Assembly: GCA_027604005.1 (NCBI GenBank)
Contig: JADGJT010000141.1
Location: 432 to 52,364, forward strand
Length of the DNA: 51,933 bases
Source of the DNA: Dinochytrium kinnereticum
Lineage: Eukaryota; Chytridiomycota; Chytridiomycetes; Chytridiales; Chytridiaceae
Direction of reading: 5' to 3'
Position numbers and translations under genes: made by a program. The notes below the pieces were generated by a model. It did no database searches. It was not told the DNA's origin and saw only the letters and a program-made list of their open reading frames with translations. How positions within the stretch are numbered: the stretch's first letter is position 1; each line of letters begins with the position of its first letter. This document shows positions 36,059 to 47,700 of this stretch, piece after piece.

Positions 36059-38012
36059 TCACTCATCCAAATCGACTACCTTGACCTTCTCAAGATCAAC
36101 CTTCTTTGTTTGCTCCAAAACTTCCCTCAAACCCCAACCAAAATTCGAATAACATCTCCAGCAAAACACGCAAGCATTAAGCAGTAGCACCAACGCGCAA
36201 AGCCCAAATAAGGTGACAGGCAACCGAATTCTATCATAGTCTTCGTAAACACTTGTCTTTTTTGAGAATATTCGAGTGGCTCGCCAAATAGTTATGCAGA
36301 TAAGAAAGAGCGAGAAGGCACAGTTTAGAAGCAGGAGCAGTCGGCTTTCTTTGCGGACTCCGTAATAGCCTAATATTGGTATTGCGATAATGACGGGGAG
36401 GCCGACTGCGACGCTGATGACTATATTATACAAGGTAGGATCTCCAAGGCCCTACATGTTATTATATTTTGCGAGGTGGTTTTGGTAAGTAAAAAATGAA
36501 GCTATGCTGGGATGGAATCTTTGGAAGAGCAGAGAAAAGGTTGAAGGAGTTCGAGGAAAAATTCGGCGAGTCGCAAGAAAATATAGGCTTACCAACACCA
36601 TCATCTGATAGATGACGACACAAAAGATACCGTATCGGTTGCTTAGCTGCAGAGTGTGATAATCCCGGTATTCTAAAAGCTTTAAGTCAATGTTGAACCC
36701 CCACTGCTGTAAACAACAAATTGATCCAAGCATCAAAATAAAAACACATTGTGAAAAATAACGATATAGAAAACAAAATATACAATTGACTTACGCCTCT
36801 CCAGCCTTATATCTCCTCCAATTTTCCGATAGATTCCCCACCCAAACTCCTTGAATAAGTAGTAAGAGGACATGGAGATAAAGCAAAGCCATAATGCCGA
36901 CAGGAAGATAACCAAAAGCTCAGAGAATTTAAACTCTATCTTGTCGATCTCTACTTTGGTCTCTATTCGTGTGTTTCTTGCGATCTCCTCGCGGATAGAA
37001 TCGGCGGTTTGCTTAGCTTGAGCCATTTGGATGATGGAAAAAACAAGCATTCCAACGCTATAGAGAATCACGGCGCCGATTTGAATAATGTTCTTTTGGC
37101 TTGAGGGTTATAAGTGAAGATGGCAAGCGAGAAGCGGGAAGAGAGAAAGAGTATAAGTTACATAGCAATGAGTTAATCAAGCCTAGCAAATTCGTATTGG
37201 ATTTTGACCACGCACTCAGAAAATACGAAACAAACCAGCCAGGAGATTTCACCTACATGACAGCATCCCAGCACACATAGATTCCAAAAAAGATCGAGAT
37301 CATGAAAGCTCCACGATAACTTCGAAATCCATACAAAAAGCAAATGAGGTTAATAAGATGACTTACCAAGTCGAAGACAGCTGGAGACAGAACGAAAGAG
37401 ATACACAATAAAAGGACTTACAGCCTCCCAGCTGCAATACTCTCATAGAAATGAACATTTTGGAGTCGGCTTGTTGAAACATCCCGCTGAAGCTTGTCAA
37501 AGCTTAGATGGAATGCAATGATCAAGTATAACTCGATGGTGAACTGTTTGTGTTTGAAAATGGATATCGTCAGAACGAGCCGCACATCGAAGGGTAACTA
37601 AAACATAGCAATACCATTATCGCACTATAAGCAAGCAGAATGACCAGTGTTCTTTGTGAATTAACGACACTATCTTGCTCCATGCGGCTAGATGCATTAC
37701 ATGTTTTCATTGGATATCAAGGCTTTAATTGCAGGCCACAACGTAAACCACAAATCTTAAAGCAAGATCGAGGTAGAACTCAATAGGATCATTTGCAGGA
37801 CAGGAGGCAAAAGTCACTCACGGAAAAACAAGTCGCCAGCAACCCCGCACATGTTTCTTTGGTGAGGCTAGGGTGGGAGGCTCTTCATGCCAGTCAACCG
37901 AATCTTGAGTGGACAGGTGAGAGTACAGGGTATTCTTGCTGGTGATTTTGTTGAAGCGAGGCTCGTCAACGCTGTGAACACAGTATTGAGAGTCAGAAGT
38001 GTTGAGCTGCAT
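36059..38012 (-). CDS. Multi-pass membrane protein resembling the UPF0658 Golgi family
   Basis: Exons 38012-37822, 37669-37615, 37543-37422, 37319-37257 and 37099-36795 join in phase. They encode a polar N-terminus and a series of membrane helices: TLVILLAYSAIM, FTIELYLIIAFHLSF, YRGAFMISIFFGIYVCWDAV, then QKNIIQIGAVILYSVGMLVFSIIQ and ELLVIFLSALWLCFIS. Two more exons (about 36720-36590 and 36453-36059) encode FCVVIYQMMVL. They continue into GLGDPTLYNIVISVAVGLPVII, a VRKE motif and a YDRIRLPVTLFGL...CWRCYSNFGWGL ending. The CWDAV-QKNxIQ and NFGxGL features match what I know of the fungal UPF0658 Golgi membrane family, whose role is poorly known. The junction between 36795 and the next exon does not close in phase with any AG I can find, so that junction is unresolved (error, unusual splice or damage). 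An alternative start at 38107 gives a different reading frame and was not used. Confidence 0.6.
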
Positions 38013-38663
38013 GTTTGGACGATGTAAAAATTCTTTGTTTTTGGGAAAGTCAGAAAGCCGCTTGCCGCAAGGGGTCCAGTTTCCAATAGTGCTTTAGTCT
38101 TCGACATGGTATATCTTATGAAAGCTATGCCAAATATTCGCTTTCTGCTCTTTAACTTCCAAACCTCTGTTTGCAGTAAGATAAACCAGCGATCTTTCCA
38201 ACATTCCTGAGAAGTGGAGGGTGGTCACGAATGGTAGGGTCGATGGTGATGTGCCATGTCCCTCCCTTTTCGCTTAGTTTGTCTTAGTTCTGTTAACTGG
38301 TCCTTGAGGATGGACCCTTCGGATTGCCCCACAATATCATCACCAAACATTGCATGTCCGCGTGAAATGCCACCATTCTGATGGCAGCGCACCTCCAACA
38401 AACAGGTGCGCATCAGCGATACAATGCAGCGAACGCACATCCATGGGTGTGGTGGGGGCGAGTGATGGGACGGACAAGTATTATTGCCAAGGCACATTCA
38501 TCAATAGAAAGAACACCAGCGTTGCTTGGCCACAGATAGGGAGGAAGGAATTGGGAAGGAATGGCGATCATCAGATCCGCAGAACGTGATACGTGGTCAC
38601 AAACTATGGTGTCTCGCTGCTGCTGACCATCTCCTTGGCTCATCAGAAAGTCACGACGACTGT
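38013..38663. other. Divergent promoter region
   Basis: The region lies between the starts of the UPF0658-like gene and the MFS transporter. Open frames here are short, overlap on both strands and lack domains. A minus-strand Met at 38107 could extend the membrane-protein locus upstream but is in another frame. Confidence 0.4.
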
Positions 38664-40482
38664 ATGATGGTCTCCCGCGATCCCTCCCCTTGCCCACAAC
38701 CTCTTCCCCTCCCTTCTGCTGATGCTGCCTCGGCTGTTCCGCATTCTGCCCTCGCCTCCACCGCCACGCCCCATGGTGCGCAGCAGCACCACACTCTCTA
38801 CAGATACCGCTTTCTGATTGCTGCTGCTGTCTTTTTCGCAAACGTCTCTAATTCAGCAATATGGGCAACGTGAGCTCCTCTTCTTTCCTTCTTTTTTCAA
38901 TGTTGAATTTCACCTCTTCCTCCCCACCATGTCCGTGTGCTCACACTCTTGACTACATTAAAGATACGCCTCAGTCACCCCAACAACAGCAGCCTACTTC
39001 AACTGCAGTCCATGGCAGATTAACCTTCTCTCTGTGTTCTTCCAAGCTGCGTTTATCCTTGTACGTGTTTTGGCCGAGAACGTCCGTGTGGGAATTTATT
39101 TTTTCTTCTTCCGTCTCCTTCCACCCAGTTCATCGCACCCGGAAGTTGGGTTCTGGACGTATATGGTCTGAGACCTGCAGTTCTGTTCGGAGCATGGGCA
39201 ACCTGTCTGGGTGCTTTGATCCGGTGGTTGAGCCATTTTGCTCCAATCGACAAAAGGTTGGCCGTCATGTCCGTCGGTCAGATGGTGGCAGCCATTGCCC
39301 AGCCTTTCTTGCTTGAGAGTGAGTAAAAAGTGTCCCTCCCCGTTTCATTTTTTGCCTAAGCATCACCTCAACACTCACTGTTCTTTAAGCCCCAACCAAA
39401 ACCGCGGCTAGCTGGTTTGGAGAAAAAGGTATAGAGAATTCGCTCAAGAGAAATGAAAATGGTGATTAATATCCATAATATTGCATAGAGCGCCTAACGG
39501 CTAATACGGTAATGTCTCTTGGCCAACCGCTCGGTACAGCTATGATTCTTGGTCTCGCCCCAGCGATCGTTAACAACGATGTTTCGAATGTAAACCTTCT
39601 CAACCTTGTCATGTTTGGCGTGACGGTCGCTTGCGCTATCCTCACAATCTTTGTGAAAAACAAGCCCCTCACTCCTCCTTCTCGATCAGCAGAGACGACC
39701 TCTATGCCATTTAGGGAGGGACTTCGAAGTCTTGCTTCAAACAAGTGGTACTGGCTAATTTGGATCGTTTTTGGTCTACTTGTTGGGGCGTTTAACGTTT
39801 ACGTGACCCTCATCAGTGATTATGTCACGCCGCAAGGGTACTCTGAGGTATTACCGTCAACGTCTTTTATCTTTTGCCTCTAACCTATAACAATGAAAAG
39901 TCTGACGCTGGTAACCTCGGCCTTACGAGCATAGCTGTTGGCATCGTCTCAGCCGCTATCGTCGGTCCAATCCTAGATCGCACACGATCCCACCGCACTG
40001 TCTTCCGTCTCCTCCCCGTATTTGGTGGCCTCGGCGTTATCTTATTTTTCCTTGGTGCAGGGTGGTCCAATCGGCTTGCTCTTTTATTTGCAGGTGCGGC
40101 CATGATCGGATGCAGCGGATTTCCTGTCATGCCTCTTTCATTAGAGCTTGGGGTTGAATGTACTTACCCTGTCGCTGAAGGCATTTCGTCCGGGTTGCTT
40201 TGGACTTCTGGACAGTTTTGGGGCATCATTGGACTGCTTGTGTCGAATGCTTTGAGGGGATCGGATGCTTCCATGAGAAGCTCACTGGGTGTCCTTATGG
40301 CTATGGTTGGGATTCCGATCATTTTGGCGCCATTTTATAATGCGACAAGTAGGAGGATGGCCCTGGAGGCTCAGGAAAAGGCTGAGGAGGTAAATATCGA
40401 AAACAATGGGGTGGTGGCATCGGACGGTGGTGAAAACGTTTCGCGGGATGAAGAGGCTGTTGAGTGTGGAAAGAGAAAGTAA
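38664..40482 (+). CDS. MFS transporter, FLVCR/SLC49-like
   Basis: Six exons (38664-38869, 38964-39060, 39129-39318, 39390-39428, 39489-39847, 39901-40482) join in phase to 490 residues, the typical 12-helix MFS size. Family resemblance is to the FLVCR/DIRC2 (SLC49) group. The features used are RYRFLIAAAVFFANVSNSAIWATYASV in helix 1, YFNCSPWQINLLSVFF, GSWVLDVYGLRPAVLFG (the D-x-x-G-x-R loop), LAVMSVGQMVAAIAQPF, and TKTAASWFGEKERLTANTVMSLGQPLG. The second half contains PILDRTRSHRTVFRLLPV. Animal SLC49 members are linked to haem, choline or pyridoxine movement; the fungal substrate is not known. The start at 38664 (or the Met immediately after) leaves a roughly 45-residue Pro/Ser/Ala-rich cytosolic N-tail. 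The C-tail is acidic and ends in CGKRK. Confidence 0.88.
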
Positions 40483-41134
40483 AAGCCCTCTGACAAGGTG
40501 CTATCCAAAATGCTGCTTTGTTAAGACCTCATCTTTCGTGATGTTGCCAGGAGCAATCTCGCAAATCTATTCGATCTCCTTCCGTCTTTTCCCTCATGCC
40601 TTCACCATTCACCTCCACACAATAAATCAACCAAGTTTTCAAAAAAAAAACCACCTAACTTCAAAGGCGTCTTCTTTTGTGTTCTCTCAGCGTGGGGTCA
40701 ATTCTTGCTTCCCTGCACTACTGCATAAGTAGCACACCTCCTGACTGGCCCTAAACACAGCCTGTTGAGTCTGGGTCAGCAGCTGGCCTCCTCCGCGTTT
40801 CACCATGGTTTCAAAGGGCTGCGACAAGAGGTCACGACCACCTTCAAAGGTGAAAAATTGAATTTCCCGCCAACAATCTTTCCCCAAGGAGTGGCCTTCA
40901 ATCTGAACTTTACCCTTCACCCCCCATTATTATTGCCCTAGCGCATCCATCGCGTCTTCGCAACCAACCGGACCCCCGTTCGCATCGCATTCATCGCCGT
41001 CTTCACTGCCGCTGCTTCGAGACGAAAGCGATTGCACATCGGTTCCCCCTCCCCTCCGTTTCGTATAGACCCGATAGATTAGATTTGATAGATCTGACGC
41101 TAACTCAACCAACGCTGGGAATCACACTGCATCC
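40483..41134. other. Intergenic region; no gene seen
   Basis: This is the 3' flank of the MFS gene followed by the 5' region of the acyltransferase-like gene. A pyrimidine-rich stretch and TAGATTAGATTTGATAGATC-type AT words precede the next ATG. No gene is supported. Confidence 0.45.
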
Positions 41135-43630
41135 ATGTTCGCATTCTCTCCATCTTCCTCCGACGTAAGCGCAAGGTCTAAGCGAAAGCAGCAAGAACCT
41201 GCACCTCGTCGTCAACGTCCTCTCAATGCAAAGGAAGCATCTTACCTGGCTGTTCCGGGTGAATTCACCAACCTGGGCTTTGCATTCTCCGCATCCCTTC
41301 ACGATTTCAATTCTCTTCACACCTTCCTATTTGCAAGCAGAGCCGCGCTTGATGGGCTTGCGAAGTTGCATCCATTGTTGAGGTCAAGGGTCATCTTGGC
41401 GCCCTCCTCAACGTCATGGCCATCGTCGACTGGTGGCGCCGACGCCACCAAAGAGTTGGGCGCTGCGGATGCCACCTCCACCGTTAATGCGTTGGAGGCT
41501 GTGAAATGGGTGGACCAGGAGGGGAAGCCGATTGACCCTTTGTCAAAGTCGAGCGCTGGGAAGGTCCGGCTTTGCTTTGAGGAGCTTCCTGCTCGACACC
41601 CTTCGGCTTCTGTTCCCATCCGCGTTGTGACATTGGAGGAGGAAGAAGAGAAGAGGAGAATGCGAATGGAGGATGGTGAGGAGATTGAGGAGGATAAGGG
41701 GGCAGAGGAATGGAATGGTTTAGGGGGTGACGGATTTTTTGATCGTGCGATGCAAAAGTATGTTTCGGAAGAGATGTCCACACCTATCCCGTTGGAAAGA
41801 GGACCTTTGGCGAGGATGGTGATTGTTGCGAGGAGGGCAGAGCCGAAGGTCGTTCGTGTGATTCTTACGCTGGCTCATTGCGCTTTTGATGGGAGGGTAG
41901 GGATGGAGCTTGTCAGGTCCTGGACATCTTTGGTCTATGGTCTCCCTATCCCTCCTCCACCAATCTCAGCTGTCATCCCATCTCCTTCATCTTCACCTCC
42001 GACTCCAGCGGTAGACATTATCACTCCAACTCCGTCGCCATCTTTGATCCCAGGAATGGCCACCATGACCACCACACCTCCTCGAACTGCTGGGGAGGCA
42101 TCCTTCCCGTCTCCGCCTCAGACGCCTTCTCCTCCTCCATCTCGCCCTGGAACTCCACCGAATGTGAGCGGATTTTCAGGTGGATGGGGGAGGCCTGCTG
42201 CTGCTGAATCTGGTTCGCCACCTTCACCTACCTCTTCTGAGGCCACCTGGACTGCTGGATCTTATTCGTCGTCTGTTCCATCTGCACCAGTGTCAAGAGC
42301 CTCTTCCGTCCGCCGAGTGTCCTCGGCATCGACGCTTCGATCTTCCCCCTCTGTCTCATCGCTTCGTGGAGGGGAGAGTGGTGCGGTGGTTCAGTGGGGA
42401 AAAACTGCTGAACCATTTGACGTGATTCCTGCACGGTTGATGACTTGGAGCCGATTCGCGGCGTTTGCGGCTAGAATGTCCGCGTTGAGGTTTTGGATGG
42501 CCTCCTCGGGTGCTTCGCCGTTGGTTTATCAGCCAGCGGTTACGGTTTTGCCCGAGAATGTAGCTGTTAGTGTGGTTCGTAGGGTCACTGGGAGGGGCCA
42601 GAAGGGTGGGAGTAGGTTTATGGGGCTTCAGATGACTGTTGAGGAAACTTTGAGTGTGATGAGGAGATCTAAGGCCGCTGGGGTTAGTGTTACCTCGCTC
42701 TTAGCGGGGGGTGCGGCGGTTGCTATTGCACCTTTTACGGAGTCTGCCCAGCGTGCATTGGCTCGCCCCAGTCGACAGTCTCAGGGTGATGAAGTCAATG
42801 TTGCTGTGATGGGTGGCTCAGTAGTCGGCACAAGATCTTATCTAGGCGTCGCACCTGATGTGGATGGATCTTACGACTCGATGTTAGTCATTCGCCATGA
42901 CGCTGTTAAATGCGTTTTGAAGGATGAAGGGTTTGGTATTTATCATGAGACTACGGTTCAAGCTCTGGAGGCCAGTAAGACTATAAGGGGGGTGGTTAAC
43001 GGAGACGAGATTTGTGAGATGCAGAGAATGCTGAAGACCTTTGATGCTTCGAGATATGCGGGGGCTTTTGGAGGGCCTGCCCCGCTTTCGCCGTCTTCTG
43101 CCGTGAAAGAGGAAGAGGATCTGCCTCCCCGGCCTTTCTTCGTTCCTGGAGTCGACAAAGAGGATGACCCTGCCTCTGTAGCTGCTGCTGCCGCCGCAGC
43201 CGCCACTAGTGGAATGAGTCTCGGCGGAATGTTTGGATCGCCCGCTCCAACCCCACCCACTCCCCCGATCAAACGACGAGCCCCCAAACCACCCCCAAAG
43301 ATAACCCCAAACCTCTCTGTTCCCCTCTCCTACACGGTCTCAAACCTCGGACGACACACTGTTGTCGGTCATAAACCTGGATCACCGCCGCCTCCGCCTT
43401 TAAACGAAGGATTAAACAAGCAGAGAGTTGTTGGAGATGTTTGTCTTGTTAGCACGCTGAGGGAGAGTGAGACGTCTGGACATGTTACTTTGAATTGTTT
43501 GACGGTTGATGGGGGGCTTTGGATTACCTTTGGATGGATTGGGGGGTGGGTTTCTGAAGAGGTTGTTGAGGTTATACGTAGGAGATTTAGGATGGCGGTT
43601 TTAGGACGGGATGTTGGAAGAGAGGGTTAA
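41135..43630 (+). CDS. Condensation-domain/BAHD-like acyltransferase homologue, intronless
   Basis: A single 831-residue open frame runs with no intron, unlike its neighbours. The N-terminal block RPLNAKEASYLAVPGEFTNLGF and the motif AHCAFDG (His at about residue 248, HxxxDG type) fit the CoA-dependent acyltransferase superfamily. That superfamily includes NRPS condensation domains, alcohol acetyltransferases and PapA-type proteins. The second half resumes with YQPAVTVLPENVAVSVV, VSVTSLLAGGAAVAIAPF and SVPLSYTVSNLGR, a layout like the C-subdomain of the fold. Between the halves (about 280-430) is a long Pro/Ser/Thr-rich insert, and another acidic/Ala-rich insert lies near 650-700. No adenylation or carrier domain is attached, so it is a stand-alone enzyme or an inactive relative. 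The substrate cannot be told. The start is the ATG at 41135, after which the frame is continuous. Confidence 0.6.
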   Translation: MFAFSPSSSDVSARSKRKQQEPAPRRQRPLNAKEASYLAVPGEFTNLGFAFSASLHDFNSLHTFLFASRAALDGLAKLHPLLRSRVILAPSSTSWPSSTGGADATKELGAADATSTVNALEAVKWVDQEGKPIDPLSKSSAGKVRLCFEELPARHPSASVPIRVVTLEEEEEKRRMRMEDGEEIEEDKGAEEWNGLGGDGFFDRAMQKYVSEEMSTPIPLERGPLARMVIVARRAEPKVVRVILTLAHCAFDGRVGMELVRSWTSLVYGLPIPPPPISAVIPSPSSSPPTPAVDIITPTPSPSLIPGMATMTTTPPRTAGEASFPSPPQTPSPPPSRPGTPPNVSGFSGGWGRPAAAESGSPPSPTSSEATWTAGSYSSSVPSAPVSRASSVRRVSSASTLRSSPSVSSLRGGESGAVVQWGKTAEPFDVIPARLMTWSRFAAFAARMSALRFWMASSGASPLVYQPAVTVLPENVAVSVVRRVTGRGQKGGSRFMGLQMTVEETLSVMRRSKAAGVSVTSLLAGGAAVAIAPFTESAQRALARPSRQSQGDEVNVAVMGGSVVGTRSYLGVAPDVDGSYDSMLVIRHDAVKCVLKDEGFGIYHETTVQALEASKTIRGVVNGDEICEMQRMLKTFDASRYAGAFGGPAPLSPSSAVKEEEDLPPRPFFVPGVDKEDDPASVAAAAAAAATSGMSLGGMFGSPAPTPPTPPIKRRAPKPPPKITPNLSVPLSYTVSNLGRHTVVGHKPGSPPPPPLNEGLNKQRVVGDVCLVSTLRESETSGHVTLNCLTVDGGLWITFGWIGGWVSEEVVEVIRRRFRMAVLGRDVGREG

Positions 43631-44429
43631 GAGTTTATGTGGTTTGTTGCTATGAATATGAGAAGGCCCCTTTAGGGCCGTAACTTGTCTTTTGATTTCC
43701 TTTTGTTTGATTTCCTGTCTATTATTCTTCTTTTTGATCTGCTATAGCCAGCATAGGATCACGTTATTGTTCATTAGACGGTTTTCCTTTGGCAAACCAC
43801 ATTTTGCGCGTCTTCCCCTCTCTTTACCCTTTTCCCCTTATCTTTTCAGACAAGTACCTTCTTTTTTTTTTGCTTCTTGTGATATTTTATCATTTTTTAA
43901 CCTCAAACTCTCGGTTATTTGAATCTCGTTGTGGCTATCAAGTGACTTTCAGCGCCTTTTCTTTTCGCTTTTTAGAATACTTTTCTGTCTTTTGTCGTTG
44001 CCGTTACTCTGGCCCTCTCTTTCTTAAACTCTTTTTAAACCCCTCTTTTCCATCCATAAACTTTTTTGAAATATCAATACATTATCTAAATATCAACCAA
44101 AAGTATTTGTACACTGCTCGAAGTTGCCATGCAGAAATTTTGAGCCATTTGGAATTATGACCAATCAAAAATTAGTATTGGGCGGATGGGTAGCAGTGGG
44201 AGAGGGAAAGAAAGAGGCGACTGTAAGGGCGGATAAAGCGAGCAATAGTGGGAGCGCACATGCATGACTGCGTTGAACTGGGGGTGGTGAGGCGGATGGG
44301 GCATCGGCTGCCATTGTGCTAGATGGTCATCGCCTTGTGGTGGGATAACAACGCGATCAGGCGTGCGCATTCTCCGCATAGTTGGGAGTGAGCAGTGCAT
44401 GCGTGCGCAGATGCAGATGCAGGGACAGA

Positions 44430-44437
44430 GGGGTGAT
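44430..44437 (-). promoter_or_regulatory. Candidate sterol regulatory element core (ATCACCCC, minus strand)
   Basis: GGGGTGAT on the + strand is the reverse complement of ATCACCCC, the first eight bases of the canonical SRE-1 (ATCACCCCAC). It lies about 350 bp upstream of the SREBP start codon. Function is inferred from the match and the location. Confidence 0.35.
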
Positions 44438-44512
44438 GGCGGAGGAGTGGCGTTTTTATACTTCTGTGCAAAAAGACAGTATGCTGGATCAGAATTTCTA
44501 AAGCCAACAAAC

Positions 44513-44522
44513 ATCACCCCAT
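44513..44522 (+). promoter_or_regulatory. Candidate sterol regulatory element (ATCACCCCAT)
   Basis: The decamer matches the canonical SRE-1 at nine of ten positions and lies 263 bp upstream of the SREBP ATG. It faces a second core on the other strand about 80 bp away. SREBP genes in animals and fungi are often autoregulated through such sites. Confidence 0.4.
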
Positions 44523-44785
44523 TCTTTTTGAACAAATCAACTGACAATATTTACTTGACTGTAAACAGGACTGTGAGATAACCTTCTGCCTGCCCTCCTC
44601 CAACACCAACCAGCAGCTCATATCAGTCATTGCCTACCGCCACCGGCATCTCCTACGCTCGCTCATCCAGTGCATTGCTTCTGTCGGTTGACGGGGGCAG
44701 ACACTGACTGTTGATTCCTGCGGCATACTTCCTTGGGGAAAGACGGACCCAACTGGGAGAGGCTTCCGGATTTCATTCCCATCAA

Positions 44786-47700
44786 ATGGGCAGGCTTCCG
44801 CAGCAGCAACATCTTCACCAGCATCAGCAGCACTCATACCATCAGCAGCAGCAGCAGCAGCAGATGCTCCATCCTCACCCTTCATCGGCCTCCCCCCCAC
44901 CTCAGCCGGGAACAGCTCCTCCCACTGCAGGAGGCGCGCCACCAAGCCTGGAGGAAATGATAGCCGCTGCGAAAGCCGCCGCAACTATTGCCGAAAATAT
45001 GCAAGAGATGGTTCGATGGCAGCTGATGCAGCATCAGCTTCATCAGCTTGAGATCAAGCAACAGGAGATCAAGCAAAAGCAACTTGAGCAGGAGAATCAT
45101 CCTCTTCTAAGACATATTGTGAGCTCTAGAGCTGGATCTAATGCTAATCATATGGCTCTTCTGGGAGGTTCTGGGGGACCTGGAGTTATGGGAGGCATGC
45201 CATCCTCCCAACATCCTGAGATGATTTTGACAAGGGAGTCGCCGCTCTATCCGTCTTTTCAACAGCAGCAGCAACAGCCATCTATTATGCATCCCCAACT
45301 CGATTCCCTCGACCATCCCCTTTCCCTCCTCAATCGTCTCCACCCCACCCAGCCATCTGGCTCTGAGATTTTGTCTCACATGGGCATGTCCCTTGCCCCT
45401 CTCACGGCGTCAACCCTCGATGATCACACCATCACGTCTTCCGCGGCCCTCATATCTTCCTTGACCGCGTACCCAGGCAGCCCACCATTACATCAAGATT
45501 TGACATTTCTACCCCCTCCATCCCTCTCGGCTTTCTCAACCTCATCCTCCTATGGCCGGTCCACAGCTTCATCAGCTGAACCTTCGTCAAGGGCAGCATC
45601 GGCTTCAAAGTCGCCTAGCATGGCCGCGATGCTCTCTGATGAGGATTTGGAGCTTCTCTCGGATCACCTTTTGGATTCGACTATGTACGCTGCCGATACG
45701 GATGATTCAGCCACTCCTGGTATGCCTATTGACACCGTGGAGGCTCCCTCAATGGGATTCCGTGGCGTTGAGGAAGCAAAGGAGGAGCTGCCAGGATCGG
45801 TTTTCTCTTCGCCTGATATGCTGAAGTTAAAGGAGGGAAGCGAGCCGCCTACGGCTGGGAGGGCTAAGGAGGAGGACGGAACCTTGCACCGTATCAATGG
45901 GGGGCCGGACGATGCACCCCCGGCTGTTATTAAAAAGAAGAGGGGAAGACCGCCTCTTAAAAATCCGGGGGAGAAAGGGAAGAGGGGGAAGGCTGGGTCT
46001 ACAGCAAATGTTGCTGTTGCTGTTGCCGCTGTGATGGCGGCGAACTCTGCCAGAGGTAAAGGTGAGAGGCTGGAATGAGATTACAGAAGGAGCTTCTTAG
46101 AGGTTCATTATACTGAACTTTGAGCTAATCCTTTTTTTTTTTCTTTTTTTTTTTTAAGCTGATGAGCCAAGACCTCTTGCTATGGCACAACAAGCCCCCG
46201 CTTCCCTCTTCAATCTCGCACCCACCCTCTCCCCACTTCGCCCCTCGCAAACTATCTCCCTCTTGTCTCAACCCCCTCCCAACAACACATCCCAGCAACA
46301 ACAGCCTACCCGCCCCAAACACGTTCGCAAAGTCGCCCATAATGCCATTGAGCGTCGATACCGCAACAACATCAATCAACGAATCTCAGATCTTAAATCC
46401 GTCGTTCCTGCATTAAACGTTCCGAGGTCAAAAGCATCTCTTGCTTCTTCATCAAAGAAACGATCAAAAGAGGATGATAGCGATGATGATGACACTGCTG
46501 CTGCGGATGATCGGGATAACCTTGTTGATGGGATTCCAGCTGCTACCAAGTCTAACAAAGCGACGATTTTGAGGAAGGCTACTGAGTATATTCTGCATCT
46601 TAAGGCGGAGGTTGAGAATGCCAAGGAGGAGGCTAGGAGGCTAAGAGACATTGTAGAGGGGAGGAGAGGATTATTATCACCTGTTTCTCCGTATGGATTG
46701 GGTGTTGCTATGGCTGCCGAACCCTTTTCAACCATGTCCGCATCAGATGCAGAGGCAAACAGACTCTCACCCACGTCCCCGCCAGCGGGTTACGCTTCAA
46801 CGGTCGTCGGTGGAGTGCGAATGATGGCTGTTTTATTTATGACTGCCGGAATTCTTTACGTGCCCGACCCTTTTAGTGGAGTTGCATCGGCTGAGACTAG
46901 TTCTGGTAGTGGTATGGTTGTTGATGCTTTGGGTGCCAGGAATGGGAGTGATGTCGTTGATGCTGTGAATGGACGAGCAGCTGGTGTGTCGACAGTTTCG
47001 TGGATTTCTGGAGGGTCGGATGGATGGATTGTGAAGACTGGAGGGGTTTGGGGAGCGGATTTGCTTGGGACGGTTGCTGTCAATGGTGTTTTGGGTCTAT
47101 GGTTAGTTTCAATTCCATTTTTTACTCATCCCATGTCTTTGCCTAACTTCTTATTTTAGGATTGCATTTAAGATCACCCTGTTCGCTATTGGTCTCTTCA
47201 GCATTCTCCGAATCGTCTTTATGATCCATCAACCTAAACACCGTCCATCCACCGCCCCGCAAACTCGTCTCACCATCTTAACCGACCGCCTCGCCCTTCT
47301 CTCACCTTCATGGCGATCATCATCTTCTTCAACCATTACAACTGTCGTTTGGACTCTATGGGAAGCTCTGAGGGTCGCTGTGAACTTTGGCGGAGGCGCC
47401 GGGGGATGGGTGGATGCTTTGGGGAGGCTTGGAGCGCCGTTTTTGGGAACGGAAGGGCCTGAGGGTAGGGTTATGGATGCTGCAGAGATTTCTAGGGCTG
47501 CGGTTGAGGTCCTGGATTTAGAATTGGGTGAGTGGACATGTTTTCATTATCATTATCATCTAATTTAAAAATACAACATTTACTGATTCTCTTCTACCAA
47601 TTACCAAGCCAACCCCTCTACCGACCCACTCTACCGTCTCCGTCTTTCCCTCTTTCTTCTGGCCGAATCTTCTCTCGCCTCCTCCCCATCCCGCATTCTC

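Larger units (their letters stand above)
43631..44785. other. T-rich 3' flank and SREBP promoter region
   Basis: Positions 43680-44060 are T/C-rich, the 3' flank of the acyltransferase-like gene. The stretch 44160-44785 upstream of the SREBP start is mixed sequence with GT/GA-rich words and holds the two SRE-core sequences annotated separately. No coding gene is supported. Confidence 0.5.

Noticed and set aside
40687..41112. Minus-strand open frames between the MFS and acyltransferase-like genes
   Set aside because: Short, without domains, and lying in a promoter-like region.
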